From: Halosaccharopolyspora lacisalsi
GTDB taxonomy: Bacteria; Actinomycetota; Actinomycetes; Mycobacteriales; Pseudonocardiaceae
Reading direction: 5' to 3'
Assembly: GCF_014137975.1 (NCBI RefSeq)
Contig: NZ_JACGWZ010000001.1
Location: 248,001-312,000 of the forward strand
Length of the DNA: 64,000 bases
Below are positions 8,244 to 17,984 of this stretch, piece by piece. Made by a program: the position numbers and the translations under genes. Position 1 is the first letter of the stretch. Each line of letters starts with the position of its first letter. The notes below the pieces were generated by a model. It was not told the DNA's origin. It searched no databases and saw nothing but the letters and a program-made list of their open reading frames with translations.

Positions 8244-10007
8244 TTGAACGCGCACCGGGGACGACGCCGCCCGCTCACCGCGGCCCTCCTGCTGCTGACG
8301 TTGAGCGTGCTCGCGGGATGCACGAACGCACCTCCACCGCCGCTGGTGAAACCGTCGCCGTCGTCGTCGCCGACGACCGTGCCGAGCAAGCCACCGAAGC
8401 CGAAAGAGGTGGTCGTCGGCGTCGGCGAGTTGCGGGGCGGGTTCAATCCGCACGCGCTGGCCGACATCTCCCCGGCGACCCGGGCGTTGTCGAGCCTGAT
8501 GCTGCCCTCGGTGTTCGAACCGGGGCCGGACGGGAAACCGCGGCTGAACACGATGCTGATGGAGTCGGCCGAGGTCGTCGACGACGGCAAGGGCCGGGAG
8601 TCCGGGCGGTTCACCGTCCGCTACCGGATTCGCACCGACGCGGGATGGTCGGACGGGGCGCCGCTCGCGGCCGAGGACTTCGTCTACCTCTGGAAGCAGC
8701 TGCGCTCCCAGCCGGGAGTGGCCGAGCCCGCCGGCTACCGGATGATCCACGACGTCAACTCCCGCCAGGCGGGCAAGACCGTCGAGGTGTCCTTCTCCCG
8801 CCCCTATCCCGGCTGGAGGCAGCTGTTCGACAACCTGCTGCCCGCGCACCTGCTCCAGGACGCACCCGGGGGCTGGGCCGACGCGCTCGACGACGGTTAT
8901 CCCGCCTCGGCCGGCCCGTACGCGATCCGCCGGGTCGATCTCGATCGCGGCGAGATCGTGCTCATGCGCAACGAGCGCTACTGGGGGCCTCCGGCCAAGA
9001 CCGATCGCATCGTGCTGCGCGCCAGTGATCAGTCCGGTCAGGTCGAGGCACTGCGCAGTGGTGACACCGGGGTGGCCCTGTTCCGGGCCGACGCCGCCAC
9101 CATGGAGGACCTGCGCGGGCTCGGGGACTCGGTGCGGTTGAGCACCGTGCCCAGCCCGGCGACCACGCAGTTGCTGTTGCGTCCGAACAGCCCGCGCCTT
9201 TCAGACCGGCGCGTGCGTGAGGCCGTGGTCGCCGCGCTGGACCGCGAGGCGCTCATCGACGTGGGAAGCGGCGGTGGGCCCGGGCGGCAACTGCCCGCCC
9301 ACTCCCAGGTGCTGGCGCCCTCCGAGAGCGGCTACCAGCCGACCGAACCCGCCGGCACCTTCTCCGGCGCGCCGAAACCGCAGCGGGTCGCACGCCTGCT
9401 CACCGAGGCCGGGTACCGGCGCGACGGCGATGTCTGGAGTCGTGACGGGCACCCCCTGGAACTGGTGATCGCCGCGCAGTTCCGCAGCGAGCACTACGTC
9501 AGGCTCGCCGAGGCGACGGCCGACCAACTGCGCGAGCAGGGCATTCAGGCGAGGGTGATCACACCGAGGGGCGACGAGCTGTTCGGCAGCATGCTGCCTT
9601 CCGACCCGCTCGCCGAGGGGAAGCAGCGGGCGACCGTCGACATGGCGATCACGCCGCGCCCGGCCGGAGGAGATCCGGCCTCGATGATGGCCTCCCGATG
9701 GGGCTGCCCGGCGACGAGTCCCTCCGGTGGGCACTCCTTCCCGCACAACATGGCGGGATTCTGCGATCCGCTGCTGCAACCGACCATCGAGGCCGCGCTC
9801 AGCGGTCGCATCCCGTTCTCCGAGGCCTCGTCCCGGGTGGAGTCCACCCTGTGGGCGCGGGCCGTCGCGCTGCCGCTGTACCAGCACGCCCAGGTGCTGG
9901 CGATCAGCCGCGAGGTCAAGGGGGTCGAGCAGGGCAACGGCTTCGCGAGTCCCCTCGACACGGCGGGGAACTGGATCGGGGCCCCCGCCGAGACCTACGA
10001 CTGGTAG
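8244..10007 (+). CDS. Lipoprotein, ABC peptide/nickel-type substrate-binding protein (SBP_bac_5)
   Basis: A 587-residue family 5 solute-binding lipoprotein. An Arg-rich N terminus precedes a hydrophobic helix and the lipobox LAGC, with Cys at 26, then a Pro/Ser linker. The family 5 signature region (RTDAGWSDGAPLAAEDFVYLW) is about 130 residues in. The TTG start at 8244 has AGGGGAG upstream. No permease or ATPase genes adjoin it, so it works with a transporter encoded elsewhere or acts as an orphan receptor. The protein is close in size to mycobacterial DppA-type binding proteins. Ligand (peptide or other) is not predictable. Confidence 0.88.
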   Translation: MNAHRGRRRPLTAALLLLTLSVLAGCTNAPPPPLVKPSPSSSPTTVPSKPPKPKEVVVGVGELRGGFNPHALADISPATRALSSLMLPSVFEPGPDGKPRLNTMLMESAEVVDDGKGRESGRFTVRYRIRTDAGWSDGAPLAAEDFVYLWKQLRSQPGVAEPAGYRMIHDVNSRQAGKTVEVSFSRPYPGWRQLFDNLLPAHLLQDAPGGWADALDDGYPASAGPYAIRRVDLDRGEIVLMRNERYWGPPAKTDRIVLRASDQSGQVEALRSGDTGVALFRADAATMEDLRGLGDSVRLSTVPSPATTQLLLRPNSPRLSDRRVREAVVAALDREALIDVGSGGGPGRQLPAHSQVLAPSESGYQPTEPAGTFSGAPKPQRVARLLTEAGYRRDGDVWSRDGHPLELVIAAQFRSEHYVRLAEATADQLREQGIQARVITPRGDELFGSMLPSDPLAEGKQRATVDMAITPRPAGGDPASMMASRWGCPATSPSGGHSFPHNMAGFCDPLLQPTIEAALSGRIPFSEASSRVESTLWARAVALPLYQHAQVLAISREVKGVEQGNGFASPLDTAGNWIGAPAETYDW

Positions 10008-10059
10008 CCCTCGCCGAGCCGTTGACGTGGCGATACGCGCGGGCAATTAGGCTGGACCG

Positions 10060-10971
10060 GTGACGCTGACGGCCCCACCACGGTTGCTGCTGGTACACGC
10101 ACATCCCGATGACGAGACGATCTGGACCGGCGGGACCATCGCCCGTTACTCCGCGAGGGGCGTGCAGGTGATCGTGGTCACCTGCACCCTCGGCGAGGAG
10201 GGCGAGGTCATCCCCGACAGCCTGCGCGGCCTCGACTCCGACCAGGCCGACCAGCTCGGCGGCTACCGGGTCGGTGAGCTGCGCGGCGCCTGCGCCGCGC
10301 TCGGCGTGGCCGGACACCGTTTCCTCGGCGGTATCGGTCGCTGGCGCGATTCCGGCATGACCTGGAAGGAACCGGGACGTGCCGAGGCACTGACCGACGC
10401 CCACCCCCGCGCCTTCGCCCACGGCGATCTCGAGGAGCAGTCCGGGGCCCTGGAGGAGATCCTGCGCGAGATCCGGCCCCAGGTCGTGGCGACCTACGCC
10501 GCCGACGGCGGCTACGGGCACCCCGACCACGTCCGTGCCCACGAGGTGACCACGGCCGCCGCCGACCGGGTGCCCGACGTGCTGCGGGTGTTCCACGCGG
10601 TCCCGTCCCGGGACACCACCCGCCGGGGACTGCAAGGGCTCTCCGAGGCGCGGGGACTGCCGTTCACGATGCCCCGCGCGCACGAGCTTCCCCAGGTCGA
10701 CGACGAGTCGATCACCACGGTGGTCGACGTCGCCGAGCACCTCCCCGCCAAGATCAGCGCCCTGCGCGCCCACGGCACCCAGGCCAAGGTGTGGCTCGAC
10801 GAGTGGGACAACGGTGCCGGCGTCGCGGCCTACGCGCTGTCCAACGACGTGGCCCAGCCCGTCGTCGGCACCGAGCACTACGTCCTGGCCAGGGGGGACC
10901 CCGACGGCGCCGGCAGCGACCTGTTCGGCGGCCTGGGGGTCAGCGGGACCGAACCGACGGGTGGCCGCTGA
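10060..10971 (+). CDS. mshB: MshB: GlcNAc-Ins deacetylase of mycothiol biosynthesis
   Basis: A 303-residue PIG-L/LmbE-fold zinc deacetylase that removes the acetyl group from GlcNAc-inositol, the second dedicated step to mycothiol. The zinc motif AHPDDE is at 14-19 and the third His ligand is in YGHPDH near residue 150. The length and the FTMPRAHELPQVDD region agree with MshB rather than with the mycothiol-conjugate amidase Mca. The GTG start has no ribosome-binding site but has TAGGCT six bases upstream, suggesting a leaderless mRNA. The stop overlaps the start of the next gene. Confidence 0.93.
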   Translation: MTLTAPPRLLLVHAHPDDETIWTGGTIARYSARGVQVIVVTCTLGEEGEVIPDSLRGLDSDQADQLGGYRVGELRGACAALGVAGHRFLGGIGRWRDSGMTWKEPGRAEALTDAHPRAFAHGDLEEQSGALEEILREIRPQVVATYAADGGYGHPDHVRAHEVTTAAADRVPDVLRVFHAVPSRDTTRRGLQGLSEARGLPFTMPRAHELPQVDDESITTVVDVAEHLPAKISALRAHGTQAKVWLDEWDNGAGVAAYALSNDVAQPVVGTEHYVLARGDPDGAGSDLFGGLGVSGTEPTGGR

Positions 10972-11348
10972 TGCTCGACCGGGTCACGATCGGCGCCCTG
11001 CTGCTCGACGCCGTACTGCTGGCGATCCTGGAGCTGCTGTTCCTGCCGTCCTACATCGGCCAGGTGCAGTTCCCGATCACGGCGGCGGTGGCGGCGGTGA
11101 CCACACCGCTGCTGGTCTCGCAGGCGGCTCGGCTGTCCTCCCGACCCGGTGTCGTCGCCGCGCCGCTGATCGTGTGGTTCGTGACGCTGTTCGTCTTCGG
11201 CGCCTTCGGTCCCGGTGGGGACGTGCTGTTGCTGGGCGGGGACTGGCGCACGTACCTGCTGCTCGGGGCGGGTGCCGTGCCCGGTGCGCTGATGCTCGGG
11301 ATCGTGCGGGGCCGTCAGACCGTCGAGGGGGTCGGGAGTCCGCGATGA
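10971..11348 (+). CDS. Small four-helix membrane protein of unknown function
   Basis: A 125-residue protein made almost wholly of four hydrophobic segments joined by short loops (a first helix ending LFLPSYIG, a second in ITAAVAAVTTPLLV, a third in LIVWFVTLFVFGAFG, a fourth near the C terminus). The ATG shares one base with the mshB stop, and the stop overlaps the next ATG by four, so mshB and these two genes form a tight operon. Actinobacterial mshB genes commonly have such a membrane-protein neighbour (recalled, not checked). I know of no assigned function. Confidence 0.75.
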   Translation: MLDRVTIGALLLDAVLLAILELLFLPSYIGQVQFPITAAVAAVTTPLLVSQAARLSSRPGVVAAPLIVWFVTLFVFGAFGPGGDVLLLGGDWRTYLLLGAGAVPGALMLGIVRGRQTVEGVGSPR

Positions 11349-12106
11349 GCGAGGTGGTGACCGACGAGCGGATCGCGGGACTGCTGCGTCCGTTCGTCCG
11401 CGCCTCCGCGCCGGTGTTGCGGACGCTGCGCGAGTCCGATCCGCTGCTGCTGCGACGTGGCCGGGAATCGACCGAGCCCGCCGAACCCGGCAGGCTGGGC
11501 GGGGTGCGGCGGCGCCTGGACTCGGTGCGGCTGCCCGGTAGTTCGGCCTGGGACGCGATGACGGTCGGACAACGATGTGACTGGTGGGTCGAGCGCGTCG
11601 GGCGCCTGCTGGCCGCCGTCGCCGGACTGCCGCGCTTCGGCGGCGTCATCACCTCGCGGCTGCCCCTGCGCAACGCCCTGGGCACGGTCGGCCAGGTGCT
11701 GGTGCTGTCGGCCATCGCCGCCGAGCACGGCGTCACCGACCGCACCGTGCAGGTCCGGATGATCGCCCGGGTCCTGTTCGACCGCGACCTGTCCGACGCG
11801 CTCGCCTCCGGAGCGGGATCCGCCGAGCGGGACGAGGCTCGTACCGCCGACCTCACCGGGGACCTGGAGAGGTCGAACCGGGGACGCACGAAGTCGAAGG
11901 CGGTGGTGCGCACTGTGTGGCGGATGGCGCGGGCGCTGTGGGAGATCGACTCCGAGCTCGACAAGCGGCCCCAGGGGCGCTTCTACCACGAGGCGATCGG
12001 TTCGGTACCCGTCGTCGGGGTCGTGGGTGGTTACCTGGGCGAGCGTTCGGGACTGCGCCGGGTGGCCCGGCACGGGGAGCGGTGGATCCGGCGACACGGG
12101 ACGTGA
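11345..12106 (+). CDS. Conserved hypothetical protein in the mshB operon
   Basis: A 253-residue protein whose family I do not recognise. The first 70 residues are Arg-rich and probably cytosolic. There is a DWWVERVGRLLAAVAGLPRFGG segment near residue 80, a hydrophobic helix around NALGTVGQVLVLSAIAAEHG (about 110-130), a helical Arg/Asp-rich middle, and a Gly/Val-rich hydrophobic stretch (SVPVVGVVGGYLG) near the C terminus followed by a basic tail. That layout resembles small membrane-remodelling or peripheral membrane proteins, but this is only an impression. It starts with ATGA overlap to the preceding gene. Confidence 0.7.
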   Translation: MSEVVTDERIAGLLRPFVRASAPVLRTLRESDPLLLRRGRESTEPAEPGRLGGVRRRLDSVRLPGSSAWDAMTVGQRCDWWVERVGRLLAAVAGLPRFGGVITSRLPLRNALGTVGQVLVLSAIAAEHGVTDRTVQVRMIARVLFDRDLSDALASGAGSAERDEARTADLTGDLERSNRGRTKSKAVVRTVWRMARALWEIDSELDKRPQGRFYHEAIGSVPVVGVVGGYLGERSGLRRVARHGERWIRRHGT

Positions 12107-12290
12107 GGACGTGTTCTCGATCACCGGTTCGTGGCGTTTCCCGAGCGGGACGAGGCCAGTAAGGTCACAGTGATTCCGTGCAGTGGGAGCCACTTACGTA
12201 CGCGGGGGCTCAACGAGAGATACTGGTAGTAAGCCGCGTGCGGGGACTTCGCGCGCGCGAACGGTAAACGCTTCAAGCAGGAGAGCAACA

Positions 12291-12611
12291 GTGACCTACG
12301 TGATCGCCGAACCTTGTGTCGACGTGCTCGACAAGGGGTGCATCGAAGAGTGCCCCGTCGACTGCATCTACGAGGGCGGGAGGATGCTCTACATCCACCC
12401 CGACGAGTGCGTCGACTGCGGCGCCTGCGAGCCGGTGTGCCCGGTGGAGGCCATCTACTACGAGGACGACGTCCCCGAGGAGTGGACCTCCTACACCCAG
12501 GCCAACGTGGACTTCTTCGACGAGCTGGGCTCGCCCGGCGGTGCGGCCAAGGTGGGCAAGGTGAACAAGGACGTCGAGCCCGTCACCAGCCTGCCGTACC
12601 AGGGCGAATGA
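12291..12611 (+). CDS. fdxA: Seven-iron ferredoxin FdxA
   Basis: A 106-residue 7Fe ferredoxin carrying one [3Fe-4S] and one [4Fe-4S] cluster. Cys 9, 17 and 21 (C-x7-C-x3-CP) and Cys 40, 43, 46 and 50 (CxxCxxCxxxCP) are all present. The sequence is typical of actinobacterial FdxA, an electron donor to cytochromes P450 and other redox enzymes. The GTG start at 12291 has CAGGAG eight bases upstream. The stop overlaps the dapC ATG (ATGA). The fdxA-dapC coupling is a recurring actinobacterial arrangement. Confidence 0.95.
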   Translation: MTYVIAEPCVDVLDKGCIEECPVDCIYEGGRMLYIHPDECVDCGACEPVCPVEAIYYEDDVPEEWTSYTQANVDFFDELGSPGGAAKVGKVNKDVEPVTSLPYQGE

Positions 12612-13738
12612 GTTCGCCGGACTCGCGGTCGCACGCGGGGGGACGCGGTCCGGCGCTGCCGGACTTCCCCTGGGACTCGTTGTCCGAGCAGACCGCCGTC
12701 GCCAAGGCGCACTCGGACGGCATCGTCAACCTCTCGGTGGGGACACCGGTGGACCCGGTGCCCCCGCGGCTGCGCCGAGCGCTGTCCGAGGGTGCCGACT
12801 CACCGGGTTATCCCGCCACGCACGGAACCGCCGAGCTGCGCCGTGCCGCGGTCGAGGCGCTGCGCCGTCGTCACGGCGTGGCCGACCTCGATCCCGAGGC
12901 GGTACTGCCCACGATCGGGTCGAAGGAACTCGTGGCGTGGCTGCCGACGCTGCTGGGTGTCCGGCCGGGCGAGCAGGTGGCGATCCCGGAGCTGGCCTAC
13001 CCGACCTACGAGGTCGGTGCCACGCTCGCGGGCGCCGAGACCGTGCGCACCGACGCCACTCACGCCCTGGGGCCGGCCCGGCCGCCGTTGCTGTGGTTGA
13101 ACTCCCCGTCGAACCCCACCGGCAAGGTGCTGCCGATCGAGCACCTGCGCAAGGTCGTGGAATGGGCGCGGGAACGCGGCACGGTGGTGGCCTCCGACGA
13201 GTGCTACCTGTCGTTGGGCTGGGAGAGCGAGCCGGTCTCGTTGCTGCATCCCGCGGTGTGCGGAGGCAGCTTCGAGGGACTGCTCGCCGTGCACTCGCTG
13301 TCGAAGACCTCGAACTTCGCGGGCTACCGCGGCGGCTTCGTCACCGGTGATCCCGAGCTGGTGCGGAGGCTGCTGGAGGTGCGCAAGCACTCGGGCATGA
13401 TCGTGCCGCGCCCCGTGCAGGACGCGATGACCGTCGCGCTCGACGACGACGAGCACGTGCGTGAGCAGCGCGAACGCTACGCCTCGCGGCGTGCGCTGCT
13501 GTGGCCGGAGCTGGAACGCGCCGGATTCACCGTCGAGCACTCGCAGGGCGGGCTCTACCTCTGGGCGACCCGGGGCGAGTCGGCCTGGCGAACCGTGGAG
13601 TGGCTGGCCCGGCGCGGCGTCCTCGTCGCTCCCGGATCCTTCTACGGTCCCGGCGGTGAACAGCACGTGCGCATCGCGCTCACGGCCTCGGACGAGCGCA
13701 TCGCCGCCGCCGCCGACCGCCTGAGCGAATCGGGGTGA
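12608..13738 (+). CDS. dapC: Succinyldiaminopimelate transaminase DapC
   Basis: A 376-residue fold-type I PLP aminotransferase. The [12 protein letters not shown] loop, DECYLSLGW and the PLP-lysine motif SLSKTSN followed by GYRGGF are present. It converts N-succinyl-2-amino-6-oxopimelate to N-succinyl-LL-DAP. The actinobacterial DapC type is supported by length, by coupling to fdxA and by dapD and dapE lying next door. The start (ATGA overlap with the fdxA stop) gives the conserved PDFPWDSL opening. The stop codon lies inside the left arm of a 22-bp terminator stem. Confidence 0.93.
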   Translation: MSSPDSRSHAGGRGPALPDFPWDSLSEQTAVAKAHSDGIVNLSVGTPVDPVPPRLRRALSEGADSPGYPATHGTAELRRAAVEALRRRHGVADLDPEAVLPTIGSKELVAWLPTLLGVRPGEQVAIPELAYPTYEVGATLAGAETVRTDATHALGPARPPLLWLNSPSNPTGKVLPIEHLRKVVEWARERGTVVASDECYLSLGWESEPVSLLHPAVCGGSFEGLLAVHSLSKTSNFAGYRGGFVTGDPELVRRLLEVRKHSGMIVPRPVQDAMTVALDDDEHVREQRERYASRRALLWPELERAGFTVEHSQGGLYLWATRGESAWRTVEWLARRGVLVAPGSFYGPGGEQHVRIALTASDERIAAAADRLSESG

Positions 13739-13784
13739 ACGGACCGTTTTGGCGGTGAGAGTGCCAAAACGGTCCGTTCACCCC
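13732..13784. terminator. 22-bp perfect hairpin between dapC and dapD
   Basis: Arms at 13732-13753 and 13763-13784 are perfectly complementary, with a nine-base loop. The dapC stop codon is inside the left arm. Its position between convergent genes suggests termination in both directions; a T5 run follows on the plus strand at 13790-13795. Confidence 0.8.
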
Positions 13785-13797
13785 CGACTGTTTTTCA

Positions 13798-13845
13798 CGA
13801 AGCGGCGCAGCCGCTTCGCGTCCCCGCACGCAGGTCGACCCGGGA
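13798..13845. repeat. Dispersed intergenic repeat, copy A
   Basis: A nine-bp hairpin (CGAAGCGGC, GCA loop, GCCGCTTCG at 13798-13818) is followed by GCACGCAGGTCGACCC at 13825-13840. The same hairpin-plus-GCACGCA unit occurs near 23530-23592 (reverse strand) and 27141-27185, always between convergent gene ends. It probably acts as a REP-like element or second terminator. Confidence 0.55.
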
Positions 13846-13854
13846 TTCGCCGGA

Positions 13855-14841
13855 TCAGTCGTTGGCGTGGAGGGCGGCGTTGAGCTCGATCCGCTCGCCG
13901 GTCCGGGCAAGGGCTTCCACGGCTCCGGTGCCGGAGTTGCGGCGCAGCAGCAGGCCGTCGGAGCCGGAGACCTCGCTGGCCTTGGTGATGGTGCCGTCCG
14001 GCAGGGTGATCTTGGTTCCGGCCGTCACGTAGAGCCCGGCCTCGACCACGCAGTCGTCGCCCAGCGAGATGCCCACGCCGCCGTTGGAGCCGATCAGGCA
14101 GCGCTCACCGACGGAGATGACCTCCTTGCCCCCACCGGAGAGGGTGCCCATGATCGAGGCGCCGCCACCGATGTCGGAGCCGTCGCCGATGACGACCCCG
14201 GCGGAGATGCGACCCTCCACCATCGAGGCACCGAGGGTGCCCGCGTTGAAGTTGACGAACCCCTCGTGCATGACCGTGGTGCCTCCGGCCAGGTGCGCGC
14301 CCAGGCGAACCCGGTCGGCGTCACCGACGCGCACTCCGGAGGGAATGACGTAGTCGACCATCCGGGGGAACTTGTCGACGCTGTAGACCGTCACCGCACC
14401 GCGCGCCCGCAGTCGCAGGCGGGTGGCCTCGAAACCCTCCACCGGGCACGGGCCGTGGTTGGTCCAGACGACGTTGGACAGCAGCCCGAACATCCCCTCG
14501 AGGTTCTGGCCGTGCGGCCGAACGAGCCGGTGCGACAACAGGTGCAGCCGCAGGTAGAGGTCGTGGGTGTCGGCGGGCGCGTCGGACAGGCGTTCCACAC
14601 CGGTGCGCACGGCGACCACCTCGACACCGCGGGCGTCGTCGCGCCCGAGCAGGTCGGCTCCGCCCTCCCCGAGCGACCGAGTCGCTTCGTCGTGCGACAG
14701 CCGGGTGCTGCCGACCTGTTCCGGTTCGCCGAGCTTGACGGTCGGGAACCAGGTATCCAGCACCGTGCCGTCGTCGGTGACGGTGGCCAGCCCCACGCCG
14801 TGGGCCCCGGTGGTCTGCGGATCAGGACTCTGGCTGCTCAT
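13855..14841 (-). CDS. dapD: Tetrahydrodipicolinate N-succinyltransferase DapD
   Basis: A 328-residue hexapeptide-repeat acyltransferase that succinylates tetrahydrodipicolinate, the step that commits to the succinylase branch of lysine and meso-DAP synthesis. The left-handed beta-helix is visible from about residue 170 to 290 as repeating hexapeptides (for example [12 protein letters not shown] and [12 protein letters not shown]), after an N-terminal alpha/beta domain. The type with a long N-terminal domain is the actinobacterial one. A TACGGT hexamer lies six bases before the ATG with no ribosome-binding site, so a leaderless mRNA is likely. It is divergent from dapE. Confidence 0.95.
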   Translation of the reverse strand: MSSQSPDPQTTGAHGVGLATVTDDGTVLDTWFPTVKLGEPEQVGSTRLSHDEATRSLGEGGADLLGRDDARGVEVVAVRTGVERLSDAPADTHDLYLRLHLLSHRLVRPHGQNLEGMFGLLSNVVWTNHGPCPVEGFEATRLRLRARGAVTVYSVDKFPRMVDYVIPSGVRVGDADRVRLGAHLAGGTTVMHEGFVNFNAGTLGASMVEGRISAGVVIGDGSDIGGGASIMGTLSGGGKEVISVGERCLIGSNGGVGISLGDDCVVEAGLYVTAGTKITLPDGTITKASEVSGSDGLLLRRNSGTGAVEALARTGERIELNAALHAND

Positions 14842-14902
14842 GGTGAAACCGTAATCGGCGCAGCTGCTGCGGACAGCGCCGGGGCGGGTAGCCTACGGGG
14901 TC
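14842..14902. promoter_or_regulatory. Divergent dapD/dapE promoter region
   Basis: These 61 bases separate the two start codons. On the minus strand TACGGT (14848-14853) ends six bases from the dapD ATG; on the plus strand TAGCCT (14889-14894) ends eight bases from the dapE GTG. Neither gene has a Shine-Dalgarno sequence, so both are predicted to be transcribed as leaderless mRNAs. No convincing -35 elements are seen. Confidence 0.5.
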
Positions 14903-15979
14903 GTGACCGCGCGTTTGGATCTCTCCGCCGACCCCGTCGAGCTGACAGCCGCGCTGGTGGACGTCCCCAGCGTGTCCGAGCAGGAGTCCGACCTCGCCGA
15001 TGCCGTGGAAAAGGCGTTGCGCACCCAGGCTCCGCACCTGGAAGTGGTGCGCAACGGGGCGGCCGTGCTCGCGAGGACGAACCTGGGGCGGGACTCGCGG
15101 GTGCTGCTGGCCGGACACCTGGACACCGTGCCGATCAACGACAACCTGCCCTCCCACCGCACCGGTAGCGGCGACGAGGAGATCCTGCACGGCTGCGGCA
15201 CCGTCGACATGAAGGGCGGTGACGCGGTGATGCTGGGCATCGCCGCGTCGCTGACCGAACCGCGCCACGACCTGAGCTTCGTCTTCTACGACTGCGAGGA
15301 GATCGCCGCCGACCGCAACGGGCTCAACCGCATCGAGCGCGAGCTGCCGGAGTGGCTGACCGCCGACCTGGCCGTCGTGTGCGAGCCGTCGAACGCCTCG
15401 ATCGAGGCCGGCTGTCAGGGCACCATGCGCGTCGAGGTGCGCACGCACGGGCAACGCGCCCACAGCGCCCGCGCGTGGATGGGGGAGAACGCCATCCACG
15501 CGGCCGAGCCGGTGTTGCGCCGGCTCCTCGACTACACCCCCCGGCAGCCGGAGATCGACGGACTGACCTACCGGGAGGGGCTGCAGGCGGTGCGCATCGA
15601 GGGCGGCGTGGCGGGCAACGTCGTCCCCGACTCCTGCGTGGTGACGGTGAACCACCGCTTCGCCCCGGACACTTCCGAGGCCGCGGCCGAGGCACATCTG
15701 CGTGAGGTCTTCGCCGGTTTCGACGTGACGGTGGTGGACGTCTCGGGAGGAGCACTGCCGGGGCTGGCCGAGCCCGCCACCGCCGAGCTGGTGACGGCGG
15801 CGGGTGGACGGCCCGTGGCCAAGCTGGGTTGGACCGACGTGGCCCGTTTCGCCGCGCACGGGATGCCCGCCGTCAACTTCGGCCCCGGATCGCCGTCGCT
15901 GGCCCACACCCAGCAGGAGCACGTGCACACGGCGGACGTCCGCCACTGCGCCGACGTCCTCCGTCGCTTCCTGGTCTGA
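14903..15979 (+). CDS. dapE: Succinyl-diaminopimelate desuccinylase DapE
   Basis: A 358-residue M20 zinc peptidase-fold enzyme that hydrolyses N-succinyl-LL-DAP to LL-DAP. The metal/catalytic motif LAGHLDTVP (about residues 73-81), the bridging Asp in [10 protein letters not shown], the catalytic Glu pair in [13 protein letters not shown] and the final His in [11 protein letters not shown] are all present. It completes the set dapC-dapD-dapE in 3.4 kb. The GTG start is likely leaderless. A gene for the epimerase DapF is not in the window. Confidence 0.93.
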   Translation: MTARLDLSADPVELTAALVDVPSVSEQESDLADAVEKALRTQAPHLEVVRNGAAVLARTNLGRDSRVLLAGHLDTVPINDNLPSHRTGSGDEEILHGCGTVDMKGGDAVMLGIAASLTEPRHDLSFVFYDCEEIAADRNGLNRIERELPEWLTADLAVVCEPSNASIEAGCQGTMRVEVRTHGQRAHSARAWMGENAIHAAEPVLRRLLDYTPRQPEIDGLTYREGLQAVRIEGGVAGNVVPDSCVVTVNHRFAPDTSEAAAEAHLREVFAGFDVTVVDVSGGALPGLAEPATAELVTAAGGRPVAKLGWTDVARFAAHGMPAVNFGPGSPSLAHTQQEHVHTADVRHCADVLRRFLV

Positions 15980-16021
15980 AGCTCCCCGCGCGCTCTGCGC
16001 GAGCCGGCGTGAGGGAAATCC

Positions 16022-16945
16022 TCAGGAGATGCCGTGGGTGGTGGGAGGTGTCGGCTCCACGGGGACGTCGTTGTTCGGCGTTCGCGGTCGCGGCGCCGTC
16101 GCCCGTGGCTCCGCCCCCGGTTCGACCGTCTCCGGCACCGTCACCTCCGGCTCGTCCTCGCTGCTCCGCTCGGCGGTGGCTTTGGCCTGCCCGTCCGTGG
16201 CCTGGTCCATGAACCGCAGCAGCTCGACCGGGAACGGCAGCACCAGCGTCGAGTTCTTCTCGGCGGCGACCTCGACCACGGTCTCCAGCAGCCGCAGTTG
16301 CAGTGCCGAGGGCGTGTCGGACATGACCTCGGCGGCCTCGGAGAGCTTGCGGGAGGCCTGGAACTCGCCGTCGGCGGAGATGACGCGCGAGCGCCGTTCG
16401 CGTTCGGCCTCGGCCTGGCGGGCGATCGAGCGCTTCATCGACTCCGGCAGCGAGACGTCCTTGATCTCCACCCGGTCGATGTGCACGCCCCAGCCCAGCG
16501 CGGGGTTGTCGATCATCACTTCCAGGCCCTGGTTGAGCCGCTCCCGGTCGGACAGCAGGTCGTCGAGGTCGCTCTTGCCGATGATCGAACGCAGCGAGGT
16601 CTGGGCGACCTGCCCCATCGCGTACAGGTAGTCCTCCACGTTGATCACGGCACGTGCCGGGTCGATGACGTTGAAGTAGATCACCGCGTCGACCTTCACG
16701 GTCACGTTGTCGCGGGTGACCCCCTCCTGGGCGGGGACCGGCATCGTGACGATCTGCATGCTGACTTTGTGCATCCGGTCCATCCCGGGGACGATCATCG
16801 TCAGACCCGGCTCGCGCACCTGCCGCTGCAGGCGCCCGAAGCGCAGCACGACGCCGCGTTCGTACTGCCTGACGATCCGCGCGCTCGCTGCGAGGCAGAC
16901 CACCCCGAAGATCAGGATGATGATCAGCACGTTGATGAGGATCAT
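16022..16945 (-). CDS. SPFH/stomatin-like protein (slipin)
   Basis: A 307-residue band-7 protein: a single N-terminal membrane helix (about residues 2-22), the SPFH domain starting at RIVRQYERGVVLRFGRL, the conserved PGMDRMHKVSMQ and a coiled-coil segment (RQAEAERERRSRVISADGEFQASRKL), then a low-complexity acidic/Pro tail. Slipins scaffold membrane microdomains and are often linked to NfeD-type proteins; none is adjacent here. I chose the ATG at 16945, directly before the membrane helix, with GGGAG upstream; the longer frame adds only Arg/Pro-rich sequence. It converges with dapE. Confidence 0.88.
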   Translation of the reverse strand: MILINVLIIILIFGVVCLAASARIVRQYERGVVLRFGRLQRQVREPGLTMIVPGMDRMHKVSMQIVTMPVPAQEGVTRDNVTVKVDAVIYFNVIDPARAVINVEDYLYAMGQVAQTSLRSIIGKSDLDDLLSDRERLNQGLEVMIDNPALGWGVHIDRVEIKDVSLPESMKRSIARQAEAERERRSRVISADGEFQASRKLSEAAEVMSDTPSALQLRLLETVVEVAAEKNSTLVLPFPVELLRFMDQATDGQAKATAERSSEDEPEVTVPETVEPGAEPRATAPRPRTPNNDVPVEPTPPTTHGIS

Positions 16946-17204
16946 GGCGGGCTCCCGACTTGCGTGCGTTGCTGCCCGCCGACCGGCCGGGGCCGTTCGC
17001 CGTGGTCCAGATCGCGGTGGTCGAAGTGGGCCCGCCGACACGGGTCCAGGCTGCCGGCGTCATCCGATACCCGCATACTACTCCGTTTGCACGCTGCGTG
17101 AAGACGTCGGCGCCCGGTGATGTCGGGGGGCTGTCGACCGCTGAGCACTTCGCGGAGGCGGGCGGCTCATCCGGGATTCACCCCGGCTGCTTAAGCTCAC
17201 GGGT

Positions 17205-17984
17205 ATGACGAGCCCGTGGGACGCACCGAACGGCGAGGAACGGCCCGAAGAGAAGCGGCGCGGACCGGTGGTGGTGCGCCGATCCCGGCTGGGGGATCCG
17301 TCCACGACCGACCAGCGGCTGCTCGACTCGCGCGGTCCCACCGACTGGGTGCACACCGACCCGTGGCGGGTGCTGCGCATCCAGTCGGAGTTCGTCGAGG
17401 GTTTCGGCGCACTGGCCGAGGTGCCGCGGGCCACGACCGTGTTCGGCTCGGCCCGAACGGCCCGCGAGCACCCGGAGTACGAGGAGGGGGTGCTGCTGGG
17501 GGCGGCCCTGGCCCGCGCCGGATCGGCCGTGATCACGGGTGGTGGCCCCGGAACGATGGAGGCGGTCAACCGGGGAGCCTCCGAGGCGGACGGCCTGTCG
17601 ATCGGTCTGGGCATCGAACTGCCCTTCGAGCAGGGACTCAACCCGTGGGTCGATCTCGGGGTCAACTTCAGGTACTTCTTCACCCGCAAGACGATGTTCG
17701 TCAAGTACGCTCAGGCGTTCGTCTGCCTGCCCGGTGGGTTCGGCACACTGGACGAACTGTTCGAATCACTGACACTGGTGCAGACCAAGAAGGTCACGAA
17801 GTTCCCCGTGGTGCTGTTCGGACGTTCCTACTGGCAGGGCCTGTACGACTGGCTGCGGGGCACCATGATGGCTTCGGGCAAGATCGGCGAGCGGGACCTG
17901 GCGCTGCTGCACCTGACCGACGACGTCGACGACGCCGTGAGCGTCGTGGAGGAGGCATACCGGGCATGGGAGGAAACGCACTGA
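17205..17984 (+). CDS. LOG-family protein (cytokinin riboside phosphoribohydrolase-like), first copy
   Basis: A 259-residue TIGR00730/LOG protein with a Rossmann-like lysine-decarboxylase-like fold. The diagnostic motifs GGGPGTMEA and PGGFGTLDELFE are present. The 75-residue N-terminal extension (RRSRLGDPSTTDQRLLDSRG and more) is typical of the actinobacterial long LOG type. Members cleave nucleoside 5'-monophosphates at the N-glycosidic bond. TAAGCT lies seven bases before the ATG and there is no ribosome-binding site. A second LOG gene overlaps its 3' end. Confidence 0.9.
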   Translation: MTSPWDAPNGEERPEEKRRGPVVVRRSRLGDPSTTDQRLLDSRGPTDWVHTDPWRVLRIQSEFVEGFGALAEVPRATTVFGSARTAREHPEYEEGVLLGAALARAGSAVITGGGPGTMEAVNRGASEADGLSIGLGIELPFEQGLNPWVDLGVNFRYFFTRKTMFVKYAQAFVCLPGGFGTLDELFESLTLVQTKKVTKFPVVLFGRSYWQGLYDWLRGTMMASGKIGERDLALLHLTDDVDDAVSVVEEAYRAWEETH

